Positions 36,398 through 47,900 of a DNA stretch of 64,000 bases are shown here, piece by piece. Origin of the DNA: Epiperipatus broadwayi (taxonomy: Eukaryota; Onychophora; Udeonychophora; Euonychophora; Peripatidae); contig JAQFVV010006713.1 of NCBI GenBank assembly GCA_028023455.1, positions 126,001 to 190,000 on the forward strand, in the 5' to 3' direction. Made by a program: the position numbers and the translations under genes. The notes beneath the pieces are model-generated. The model was not told the origin of the DNA, did no database searches, and saw only the letters and a list, made by a program, of their open reading frames with translations. Every line of letters starts with the position of its first letter. Position 1 is the stretch's first letter.

Positions 36398-37291
36398 TGA
36401 GAAGTAATCTAAAAATAATTGGAATCATTCTCTGGTAAGTGTGCCTGTTGTCATATATACTTTTGTTGCTAGATATTTCTCATGGGACCCTTTTGCATCA
36501 ATCTGACAAATGACATCATTGTGTAAAATTGTGGTACTATATAGCATAATTTTTTGTAAAGTATGTTTCATGTATTTGTGATTTTTATAAGGGTTGAAAA
36601 GTTGGAACAATGTGTTTCTTTTAGAGAAAATGGCAGAAAAAACAGTTGTAATACTTAAAACAGATTATAAGAAAGCTAATTGGAAAACACACAAGTTTAC
36701 ATGAATGGTTGAATGAAAGTGTTAAATTCACCATGTCCCAAAAAGTGTAGCAAGTAAAGTTCAATATAAAGACAATGCTGATATTTTTTTGATGCAAACA
36801 ATGTTTTTCTCTCTGAATTAATTCATAACCGTCAGATGTTTTATCTACAAGTTCTGAAACATTGGTGTGATGCAGTAAAATGCAAAGGTCCCATTTTGTG
36901 GTAAAGTGAGGAATGCAAGCTTCACCCTGACATTGTTATCTACATACAAAATCTTGAATGTGAAACAATTTTAAATTAAATTCAGTATGTCTCAGTTTAC
37001 CTACCAGCAATATTTGCTCGATCTCTAACTATGTGACTTCTTTTTATTCTCTTGAATGAAAAGTGGCTCAAAATTATTTTTTTGCAGACTTAGAAGTGGT
37101 GAAGAAAAAAATGACACAGGCATTAAAAGGCTTCACTTTGTATTTTTGGATTATTTCAAAAAATGAAAAACATGTTTAAAATGGTATATTGTATTAAATG
37201 GATAGTATTTTAAAAGACTAAATTTACAACACTTAAAGATAAATAAACAATTTTTTATTATAAAATTCCGATTACTTTTGGATATTCCTCA
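36398..37291 (+). mobile_element. mariner transposon relic
   Basis: Ends are inverted: TGAGAAGTAATCTAAAAATA on the left, and on the right the complement of CAAAAGTAATCGGAATTTTA preceded by TGAGGAATATC; both are flanked by TA. The right end matches the common mariner terminus phrase CCAAAAGTAAT. Transposase remains on the plus strand at about 36760-37150: IKTMLIFFDANNVFLSELI, RQMFYLQVLKHWCDAVKCK, GPILW. This matches the FFD..G.V..E......N...Y..VL..L..AV..KRP.LW pattern of mariner. Stops interrupt it, and the unit is shorter than the usual 1.3 kb, so it is deleted. Confidence 0.7.
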
Positions 37292-37400
37292 TATTCATAT
37301 TTTTAGTCTTGAAAAACGGTTCTGATTTATTCAATAATGGCACATTTAGAATATTTGAATTTAGATCAACATTTAGAAAAAAATATATAACTTTTAAATT

Positions 37401-37581
37401 AATACATGACTGTTAATGAAAACATCCCTAGAAAAAGTAGTTTTTAAATATTCAGTTTTATTACTGCCCAGCATGCTTTCGATAAGACATGTATATCATA
37501 TTATATTGAAAGCATACTAAGTAGTAATAAAGCTGAATATTTTACCTATTCTATGGATATTTTCATTAATAGTCATGTATT
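37401..37581. repeat. Foldback with about 75-bp arms
   Basis: Arms 37401-37487 and about 37498-37581 are inverted: AATACATGACTGTTAATGAA, AATATTCAGTTTTATTACT and AGCATGCTTTCGATA pair with mirrored versions on the right. ACTGCCCAGCATGCTTTCGA resembles ACTGCCAAGCGCTTTCGGGA in the Penelope-like arm at 31588, suggesting a related terminal repeat. Confidence 0.65.
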
Positions 37582-40500
37582 ATATTAGCTCAAAAAGGAG
37601 ATTATTTACAGTTGAATTATTAAATTAATATAAAGTCAGATATAAAACTGGTAATACATGATAACTATCACTTCAATACTTAGTTATGATAAAATTTTTA
37701 TTAAAGGATGTAACAAAATAAATAAGGCTGATTTTAATGTAAATTATATTTTATAGTATTCTGTACATGGATAGAATATAATTAATCAGGTACCTATGGT
37801 TCCTGGGTTTTCCTGTATTAGTAAAAATTCAAACAGTGGAGTTGCAATATACATTCTATTTTGTTCCAAGCCCCCATCACCAACATTTCATATAATAGCT
37901 CATATTTTGTTAATAAATACATATAGTTATATTGAACTGCAAATGTACAGAATTTTTCAACATTCACATAAACATAATACAGCATTTTTTTGTATGAATA
38001 ATATGCATATATAAATTAAGACTATAGCATAAAGAAAAATTTAAATAATAATATAATTCTTAAAAATAAATTGAGGGGAAACATTTACATACAGAGTATA
38101 TTGATTCAATCATTGAAAAAATAAGAATAACAAAAAAAAAAAACCTATTGTACCATATTTTTTTTAAAAAAAAACCCATGAGTAGATAAATGTCTGACTT
38201 TCATAACAATTAAAGGTGCTCTGAACAATATTCTTTTTTTTTTTAATAACATTTTTGTAAAACTATTAGCATCATGCTTAGAAAACATTTCATTGCACTG
38301 AATACAGCATAACAAATTCAGAAATGATAATAAATGAATTTTGTGCTTTCAATGTAAACAATTTTTTTTTTTTTAATAAACATGATCGCATATGATGTTC
38401 AGAGTTTAAAAAAAATAGCTGTTTGCATATCATAAAATGTAATAAATTTATGGATTCTAATATTTTTTTGTTTATTTGTTTCTATTTTTTATTGGATAGC
38501 ATATAATTGAAGTTGTGTTTATTGATACATCATGATTTCACTGTAGAGCATTTTTTGCCTCTCGTAAACTTTTCTTTTTAAAGCAATCATACTATGATGA
38601 AAAGTTAAATAAATATTAATTTTAATACCAACAGTTTGCAGTATATATCATATATTAAATTTATTTTTAATAGTATAAAACCAAAATGAAATATATGAGT
38701 TTTTAAAATTATTATACAATTTTATAGCAGCAATCATAAATAATAAAGACACCCCCCCCCACCAACCTCATCCAATTCCTCATTAAAACTATAACTTATC
38801 TTACTTAGTCAGCTTTTCTATTCATTTAATTATTAAATTTAATCTTTTTTAAAGATCAAGTGTGTAAGTCTTTGTTAAAGATATTCTATTGGCATTTTTA
38901 ATTTCATCAATTAAGTTTAGTCCTTGGACTAAGCTAAAAACATTTATGTAGATGAATTGAATATTAAATAAAAAATGTTACTCAAATGATAAAATAATAA
39001 TATGGCTAAGATTATGAAAGATTAAAAACGGAAACTTCACAAGGATTATATATAGTGTTCTTGTGCAAAATAAACTATTCTGCCCCCCCCCCCCTTAAGA
39101 ATATATTTTTTAAAATTATTATAATACATTATACAGGCTTATGATCATATCCTATACAAAATATGAAAATACTTACAAATATATGTATGAATGTAATTCC
39201 TTGCATATTCTATTTTATTGTTAAACAGCTTATTTTTCGAAATTAGTGAATTATGTTTTAGATCTAAATGTTAATAAGATTGTGTTAATAAATACAATTA
39301 AAGAAAAAAAAAAAACAACTAAAACATTAACATTTGGATTTTCAACATTACTGTCAATATTTTTATCAATTATGAGTAATTTATGGTGTTTTTGCTATCA
39401 ATATTGCTTGCGCTCGCACAACAAATATTTTGTTTTCTGTTCCAACATAATACTATTTATGAAATTATAAAGTAAAATAGATATAAGAATAATTACATTG
39501 GGATAATATTGAAGAACCATCCAGCCCTAAATTTAGTGAGAATGTAGGTTTGTTTGTAAAAGACAGAATAACAAATATTTAAGGTGTGAATAAAGTCAAG
39601 ATATATTTCTTTAAATTTTTTTCAATTGCATTGATAATGACCTATTAATGATAAAATAGGGTAAATGGTTCTCTAAAACTCTATAACAGTTTATATTAAC
39701 TTAAGCAATAACAAAACTTCAATATGTAGAGTAAATATTAGTAAAATGTAAAATTATTGCCTTAAAGCAAATAGAAAATATATAAATTTGGCTGTCCATG
39801 TGTGCAGCACAAATTGCAACAATAGAACACAGCATCTCTGGTTAAAAATATCTGTAATTTTATTTAGATGATGCAAATTAAATTCTTAAATAATCATTTA
39901 GTAGTGAAAAAAAAAAATCCAATTCTAATTTATTTTTGTCTTCATTTTAACGATCTTATTACATTTCTTAAAATGTCACATCTTTGCCTTAATCCGCATA
40001 CATAAAAATATTTTTTAACTAATGAATTCAGTGGTGTACTAGAAATGTCTTACAATATTCCACAAAAGTCATTAGATTTTCAGGAATTTTGAGGAAAATA
40101 CCTTAATTATATTATTTATATTTAAAATGCATTTATTATATCTTCAATGAAACTGGCAGTAGTGATAAACTAATGAATAGAAACACCTTAAATTTTTGAA
40201 AAATATAATACAATATATAAATTTTCATCTTACAAATGAAGTAATGATAAGAAATATTTAAATTATTTTAATTTTTAGTAACATGATTTGTGAAAAATAA
40301 ATAAAACAATGAAAAGCTATTAATTACATCCAGTACTTAAAGCACTTAAGTGAATTTTTTAAAATATAAAATTGATTTAAACAATTTTCAAGATTTTGTA
40401 GCAGGGTAAAATCAAATATTTCAATTTTTGTAACTATTCAATCAGTAATAAATATGATTATAACATTGCAATCAGCAGTATAGAAATGAAAAAGATTTCA

Positions 40501-42448
40501 GTTTAACAAATTTCTTATGAAAATTTAACAACAGACTATATATTGGATTTAATGAGTATTCATTTATGGAAAAAATAAGTAAAGTTTGGGATGCCAATTC
40601 TATCTGTCAAATTATAGTTGTATCACAAAATTATAAACATCTGTGACTACAAATGCTTAAGTAAATATAAATACTGTAATATTCAAATGATTATATAGAA
40701 TTATTAATAAAAAATAAATGAATATTTTATTTTTATTTGAATGTTTTGAATTACAAATTGTCACAAAGGTTACAATAAATGTATATATTCTAGCTTTTTT
40801 TTTTTTTTAGCAAGCTAGTTGCAAAACTAATATACTGTACTTTATATTTTTTGTTTAACAAATCAGGCAATAAGGATTTTATTAGTAGTTAAACTAGAAT
40901 ATTAGCATCTCTTTATCATAATTTATTTTACATCATGATGGCTCATTAACATTATATGACTCATTAAATAGATTAATATAAAGGACATATAAAATAATGC
41001 TTGTTAGCATTTTCTCTTTATTTGAAAATTATTATTATTTTATATTAACTATTTGTAAAATAGAATCAAAGATTTATTGTCATAAATGATTCATTTAGGA
41101 AATAAGATAAAACTATGTAATTCTTTTTCTCACCTCCTTGGTAACTGATTTGACAAGAAATGCATATACCTCCCCTCAATTAATATTCACATTATTTTAA
41201 TTTCACTTTCTAATAATTTAAAGTAAAAGTCAAATGACAAAATAGTGTACTAATAAATAAAGATAAATAATAGATAAAGTTTGTTGAACTTTTTCACATA
41301 CACATATAAAGATCAGCTTATAATGAAGGGAATGATAAAATCATCCCAATATCTATATAAAATAAGGCAGAAGAATAATATAATTATGTGTTAATACCTA
41401 ATCATTGCAGGTAGTAGCTATCTATTGCTGATCAACTCTTTAACATAATTTATTTTAATATCTTACATTTAAGATTAATTATAAATTAATGAAGTACTCA
41501 TTAAAATACAGATAATTATTGTGATAATCAAAAGTACATTGAAAAATGGTTATAAAAGTAAAAAAACGAACTCCTCCTAACTTTAATAATAAATAAAGAG
41601 AAATATTTATCCTATACTTCAATACTTGCAGGCCAGGATTATAATTTGTTAAAAAGTATATTGCAGGTAGACAAATGGAAACATACACGCCAAAAACCTT
41701 TGCAATACAAAGAATATTACATGTAAACATGTTGCTATAAATTTTATTCATTAGAAGTCATGCAATAAAATTTTACATATGAATGTATAGAGTGTATTGT
41801 ATAAATGAAAGAAAATAAGATATATATTTATTAAATAATAATAAAAAATATTAACACAAACAATAATATGTATAAACATTTTAACATCTGAAAATGATAT
41901 CAAATCATTTACAAATAAGAATTCATTTTCTAATTAATTTACTAAATCCATGTAATTTATATATTGATTCAAGAATAAAAAAAAGATGAATTAACAGGGA
42001 GAAAAACCCTAATTATAATCTAGACAAACAATTATCATCAGCTTCTTTCATACTTATATTCACCACATCTTGGTGTTCACTCTTCAAAAAACAATAATTA
42101 AAGGGGAGGTGTAGAATAAAATATCAACAATAAAAAATATTAACAAGAAAATGTGTATGTAGTAATGTAATAAGTATATTTAATATTTTGAAGGTAGAAA
42201 AAGTGTTAAGCTTCAGATTTGGTATAATATCTATATATTTCAAAAAAATTAAATTACTATTAACTCAAATTTTAAACATCAACCAATATCAAATCTTTGA
42301 AACTCTCAGTTTTAACATCACACCTATAATACAAATATTCAATAAACCTTACATATTCTATGAAGTGTCAAACCAGATGATTAATAAGCCAACATTTCCA
42401 TATTTGAAAGTGTCTAAATTATTTTAAAATTCAATGAAAACTACAGAT
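37582..42448. other. A+T-rich DNA, nothing recognised
   Basis: Nearly 5 kb of A/T-dominated sequence with C9 (38752-38760) and C12 (39083-39094) runs. No coding exon, RNA gene or transposon terminus recognised. Confidence 0.45.
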
Positions 42449-42546
42449 ACCCAAACTGACATTTTATTTGCATTCAGCATGGTATAAATGAATAGCTACC
42501 CAAACTGACATTTTATTTGCATTCAGCATGGTATAAATGAATAGCT
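42449..42546. repeat. 49-bp tandem duplication
   Basis: ACCCAAACTGACATTTTATT through ATAAATGAATAGCT is present twice in a row, offset by 49 bp and identical by eye, so it is a recent duplication. Confidence 0.9.
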
Positions 42547-43302
42547 ACATGGGCACCTTAATTGTAAAATAGCTGATTTAATATATGGGCTGGAGTATTA
42601 TAATTTTACATAAAATTAAAATGTTTGTCTTAAAATATTGATATAAATTGCATTGTTATTTCTGTATAATCATTCCAATCCTTGTTAAGTAAAAAAAATA
42701 ATACTGATTAAGTTTGAATGTCCATATGATATTCTATCTGGTTGCTTTGGAAACTCTGTATATAATATAAATGCAAATCTTTTTTTTTATTTGTCTCTCT
42801 TTTTTATTGCACTAAAAACTAATTTTGTTGCTTCAAATATCATGGCAAAATTTAAGATGAACTCCAATCCATTATGATTTTTTAAAAGTGCAGAGCAGAA
42901 TTTTATGTACTATACCAGAGGTCAGTAACCTTTTGGAGACAGAGGGCTAGAGTGCTATGCAGTATCTTGAAGGAGGGCCATGATATAAAATGTATTACAA
43001 AAAAATCATCTCAACCTTAGACCACTCTTTCTAGGAAGCTGTATTGGTCTGAATATTTAAAGAAAACAATGAAATCAATGTAATTTATTTAAACAAGATT
43101 AGATTATTTTACTGTAGAAATAACAGTAAAACAATTACTTACTGCAAACACAACAATAAAAAAAAAAAGCAAATTCCTTACTATAAACAAAATACAATTA
43201 GAAATGGCAAATTAATTAATGTGGTACTTGCTTCTGTTTATTGTTTGCTATTTTCTCCAGATCAGGAAAAATGTTTCTTGATGTCAGAGGCAAAACATCA
43301 TT

Positions 43303-43509
43303 TCAGAAGATCATCACACACCTTGTTCTTGAAAAAAGTTGTTCACAAGCATATGTACTTGCAAATAATGATATCATCATTTCTGCATTATTCAAGGTGT
43401 TTTTATATTTTCTGCTTGGCAATACATATTTCTTGTAAAAATTAGCAGTGGATTTAAAGTGAAATTCTGATTTCAAAAATTCGTCATATTGTAAGTCAAT
43501 TAACTCCAA
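43303..43509 (-). pseudogene. hAT transposase dimerisation domain fragment
   Basis: A 68-codon piece: MELIDLQYDEFLKSEFHF, FYKKYVLPSRKYK, then MMISLFASTYACEQLFSRTR. It matches the ELIDLQ.D..L...F.......FYK.......P.L...A......FGSTY.CEQLFS signature (here FASTYACEQLFS). It belongs to the element at 42916-45197; sequence beyond SRTRCV is frame-shifted. Confidence 0.8.
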
Positions 43510-44016
43510 CTAATATTTTCTGCCACTTATTACACATCAACTTCATAAGAACCAAATAATATAAATTGACTTCTATATTGCTGAAAGTCCACAAAATGGG
43601 AGGAAAAGTCGCTTCTCAAATCATGAGTAGAGCTCACAAAAATGTCTGGTATTATATCTTTCTTGTGATTTTGGGGATTTGGAAAATGAAAGTAGTTGCC
43701 TGTCTGAAGTTGTGATTCCTAGTCAAAGTTTTCTTTCAAAAGCAGCAATTTGACCAAATATTTCAAATATAATCTTGTTCCTTCATTGAAGCTCAAGATA
43801 CAAATTGTTCATGTAGGTCATGATGTCTATTATGAATGCTAACTTGATAATCCACTGAGGACCCTGAAAGCAAGAATCATCTTAATCTTTGCTCTTTAAA
43901 AACATAGCAATCTCTTCTCTCAATGCATATACTCGTTCCAGCATGTTTCCTCACCTAAGCTATCAAACATTTGAAAAATATATATATGTAAGATCGCCAT
44001 ACTGTTTCAATTTGTT

Positions 44017-44304
44017 TTAGAAATTTCTTGAAACTGACAGTGATTTAGTTCTCTTGAAAGTAAAATTCACTGTTTTTATGACCACTGCCATGATATCCTT
44101 AAAATTCAATGACTTTGCATGTAATGTATCCTGAAGAATAATGCAATGAAGTTTGATTAGTTTGTGATCAATACCATGTTCTTGAAGCAATGAAACAACC
44201 CCCCTTTTCTCCCCAACTATCGCTAGTGCTCCATCTGTGGTTACTCCAATAAGTTTTGATAAATGAAGATTTATTTCAAAAATAGATTTTATAATGCTTC
44301 CCAA
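44017..44304 (-). pseudogene. hAT transposase catalytic-region fragment
   Basis: A 95-codon piece: LIGVTTDGALAIVGEKRGVV, LIKLHCIILQDTLHAKSL, then MAVVIKTVNF. It matches the VTTDGAPAM.G...G...L.........HCI.HQE.L.AK......VM..V.K.VNFI block of GTF2IRD2-like hAT transposases and keeps the TTDGA aspartate. Confidence 0.8.
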
Positions 44305-45360
44305 AATATATCTCCAGTTCTAATGGCCTTCATAGGAATCAATTGTACAAATTCTTCCACAATATCAAATGTTGGTGTTACACCACTCACAAATACTGCA
44401 AGTAGACAAGTATCCATCATGTCTGTGGTTTCATCAATAGCAATGGAATAATACTCCAGATATGTTAGAATGCCTTTAAAACCACTTCTGATATTTCCTG
44501 CCAGTTCTTCAATTTATCTTGTTACAGTTCTTGACGATAAGTTTATTGCAGAAAATAATTCCTTTTTTTCTGGACAAACAACATCCACTTTCTTCAACAT
44601 ACATTCTTTGAAGAATTCTTCATCAGTAAAAGGTTTCATCTTTTCTGCAATTAGTTTTGATATCTCATTGCTAGCATGAGTGTTTCAGTCAATTTCTTCA
44701 ACTTTTCTTGTGAAAAAGGATGACTGCTTTGTTAAATTATTCCACAGTCGTGCAACTTCATCTTCTAGTATTTTGTCAGTGAAATTGTTGTAATGATTAT
44801 GAGTTTCATAGTGACATTTAATATTTGAAACTTTCTTCAGTGCTCAATGAAAAAATAGCCAAGTGTCCAACCTTTGTTAAAATTTCAGCACTCAAGATCT
44901 ATTTCTTAGTATCCACGAGTTTGTTTTTTGCTCAGAAAAAAAAAAAAAATTCTGGAAAAGATAAAAAAAGAAATCAATATGGAGAAATAATGAAAACAAA
45001 TGTATCTGCAGATACAGTAATGTGATTTAATAATTGTGAATAAATTATTAAATGTTTACAGGGATACTGATATCTAACCATTGGCTACTAGTTATCTAAT
45101 CTCTAGATAATTGGTGTCCAGTTGTTAAGTTGGAGGGTTGGACAAAAATCTCTTGCGGGCCAAATGTGGCTTGCAGACCTGGGGATGACAACCCCTGTAT
45201 TATACAATAATAAAGTATTAACTTAAAAAAACTTAATCATGAAAAATGCTAAAAAATATATATTTTTAAAAAAGTTATATGTAATAGTTTTAAATGCTTA
45301 TTACACTATTTTTAAATCATTCAAGCTTTTTGTTTTTATCATACTTTCAAAATTTAATAA

Positions 45361-45672
45361 TAATAATAAAGAAGAGAAATAAGAAAAAGAAAAATGAGAA
45401 TAAGAATAAAAATAAGAGAAATAATAAAAAGAGATAAGAATAATAATAAAAAAAGAAAAAATAAGAATAAAAAAAGAAATAATAATAAAAATAAAATAAT
45501 AAAAAGAATAAGAAAAAGAATAATAAGAATAAAAATATTAAAAAATAGAATAAAAGGAATAATAACCAGAATAAGAAAAAATAATAATAAAAGAAAAAGA
45601 AAAAAAAAAAAGAAAAATGAGAAGAGAAAGAATACTAAGAATAAAAAGAAGAGTAAGAATAAGAAAAAAAAA
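45361..45672. repeat. AAT/AAG-type low-complexity tract
   Basis: About 310 bp made almost only of A, G and scattered T in AATAAG/AAAAAT steps, with almost no C. Apparent Lys/Arg/Asn-rich reading frames here are composition artefacts. A similar, longer tract is at 58075-58585. Confidence 0.9.
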
Positions 45673-46014
45673 TTATTGCATGCTACAAGATATGAAACAT
45701 TGGTGCATTTTCTATTTAGTTAGAAATAAAACTAAGCATCTTTTAGATGTTGCTTAGAACACAATTGCTCAATACTAGAAGTCTTTAAGAAACTAGATGT
45801 CAATTATCTTATTTCTATTATTCATATGAACATATTAGATATATAAATACATAAAACATGCTTATAATTATTTTTTTAAACTATGAAATATATATACATA
45901 ATCAATTGCATAGTTTTTATTTATTATAAGCTAATACTGCATAAAAATGTATGCAAAAGTAAGCAAGATTGACATTTAATGTATTTTTGAAGATATTATC
46001 AATTAATAGACATA

Positions 46015-46988
46015 ATAGCAAATAGCTTGAAATCATGATCTGAAGGTGGAAATTAAGTTAGAGATAGTGAAATACTCGCTCTGACATTTATGTAAACAAA
46101 CGCTTGAAGGTGTTTTTGGTATAACGCCATCTATTGTCATAAATACAAGCGTATGCAAGTTTTTAACTTGTGTTTTTTGTTTTTCATAAATGTACCTTTG
46201 AGGTCTTTCTTGCAATGATATATATTGCAGAGACTTCTACTATGTGGTGATGCTGAACTGATATCAGACCCATGTAGCTATCTGGCATGCGATGCTGAGT
46301 TTGAAGACATTACGTGTCTAAAAGATTCACGCTTGCAAGCTGAATAGAAACTGTTTCTTAAACGCTCAGAGTTTGTGTTTTAGATCTAGTTTCTTAATCC
46401 TGTCCTTCACTGACGATAGCAAATAGCTTGAAATCATGATCTGAAGGTGGAAATTAAGTTAGAGATAGTGAAATACTCGCTCTGACGTTTATGTAAACAA
46501 ACGCTTGAAGGTGTTTTTGGTATAACGCCATCTATTGTCATAAATACAAGCGTATGCAAGTTTTTAACTTGTGTTTTTTGTTTTTCATAAATGTACCTTT
46601 GAGGTCTTTCTTGCAATGATATATATTGCAGAGACTTCTACTATGTGGTGATGCTGAACTGATATCAGACCCATGTAGCTATCTGGCATGCGATGCTGAG
46701 TTTGAAGACATTACGTGTCTAAAAGATTCACGCTTGCAAGCTGAATAGAAACTGTTTCTTAAACGCTCAGAGTTTGTGTTTTAGATCTAGTTTCTTAATC
46801 CTGTCCTTCACTGACGATAGCAAATAGCTTGAAATCATGATCTGAAGGTGGAAATTAAGTTAGAGATAGTGAAATACTCGCTCTGACGTTTATGTAAACA
46901 AACGCTTGAAGGTGTTTTTGGTATAACGCCATCTATTGTCATAAATACAAGCGTATGCAAGTTTTTAACTTGTGTTTTGTGTTTTTTT
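46015..46988. repeat. 401-bp tandem repeat, about 2.4 copies
   Basis: Units start at 46015, 46416 and 46817 (ATAGCAAATAGCTTGAAATC). The period is exactly 401 bp, and the copies are nearly identical; I see one substitution in the shared start (GACATTTATG against GACGTTTATG). The third copy stops about 46988. Each full unit has a 60-codon minus-strand open frame (MQERPQRYIYEKQKTQVK...) conserved only because the DNA is. Composition is less A+T-rich than surrounding DNA. Family unknown; it could be a satellite seed, a recent duplication, or an assembly duplication. Confidence 0.9.
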
Positions 46989-47417
46989 AATTATATAATT
47001 ATAAAACCCATAAGATATATAAAGCATTAACCTTTTTTTAAAAAAATTATTGCGTAATTGAAAAATGTTCTTATTTTACATTTAATATTCACATCAACAT
47101 CAATAATCCATCTATTACTCTACTTTACAATTATCTATGTAAACATGAATAATTAATGAATAATAGATGAAAGTGTCAATCAAACACCCAAACTGTTTTC
47201 TGGCTACTGGGCTTCATCATTGGAAAGATTAAATTGTATATATTCATTCTGGTTACCTTTGCTTTTATTTTATATTTTTCATGCTAATGATTTAAAATAA
47301 ACTCAAACCAACTTGCATGTATAACTGTGTAAGTTAGTAACTATATATTTGAATGATCTCAATTGCATGCTTTAACAGCAGGTATTTTTGAACTTTTAAT
47401 AATTGGATGGCATATAC

Positions 47418-47900
47418 CAGTATTTCTCAATTTTTTCTAGCACAGACTAGTGAAACCGGATGATTTTTAGTGACCTGACAATATAAAAACACATAAATAA
47501 ATTTAATTTTAAAGACTATAATATGTATCATATTTATTTATGTTTGCAAAGCATGCATTTATTTTAACCCATTTAAAATTTTTTTATAAATAAAATAAAT
47601 ATACTAAAAATTTAAGATCTTTGATGTTGTACCTGTTCAACAATTAAATCAATGTTTATTTGAAAATTTGTCAAAATTAGATGAAGCGGTGGATTTATGG
47701 GCAAACAGTTTCAAAATTTTATTTTCATAATCAATTTTGAAAATTAAAAAAAAAACAAAAACATAATTTTTTTGGGATTCAGCAATAAAAATTTTGATTT
47801 TTCTTACAGCATCAATGGATTTTAACTTCATAAAAAATTGCAATAATTTTTGTAAACTGGCAGTTGAGGAACAATGGTGTATACCAAACAAAGTATTAGT
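47418..47900. mobile_element. Possible one-ended hAT remnant
   Basis: CAGTATTTCTCAATTTTTTC followed by CAGACTAGTGAAACC and GATTTTTAGTGACCTG resembles hAT (Charlie-like) left termini of the form CAGTG.TTCTCAA.CTTTTT.....CGGACC. No right terminus found; the minus-strand frame at 47891-47649 is not recognisable. Confidence 0.35.

Larger units (their letters stand above)
42916..45197 (-). mobile_element. hAT DNA transposon, inactive, with target duplication
   Basis: 2,282 bp. The left end is CAGAGGTCAGTAACCTTTTG; the right end complement is CAGGGGTTGTCATCCCCAGG. It is flanked by tactatac (42908-42915) and tattatac (45198-45205), matching at seven of eight positions, as expected for a hAT 8-bp duplication. 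Transposase pieces on the minus strand are the DGALAIVGEKRGVVSLLQEH and LHCIILQDTLHAK region (44304-44017) and the C-terminal dimerisation domain ELIDLQYDEFLKSEF with ASTYACEQLFSRT (43509-43303). It inserted into an older repeat whose relative is at 57250-57400. Confidence 0.85.

Noticed and set aside
45394-45723. Lys/Arg/Asn-rich open frame of 109 codons
   Set aside because: Composition artefact of the low-complexity tract.
46033-46616. Repeated 60-codon frames (MQERPQRYIYEKQKTQ...) as a possible small-protein family
   Set aside because: They are copies of the same 401-bp DNA unit; identity is explained by recent DNA duplication, and nothing indicates translation.
46015-46988. 401-bp tandem array as a retrozyme-type tandem ribozyme element
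   Set aside because: The unit contains no CTGANGA...GAAA arrangement on either strand that I could find.
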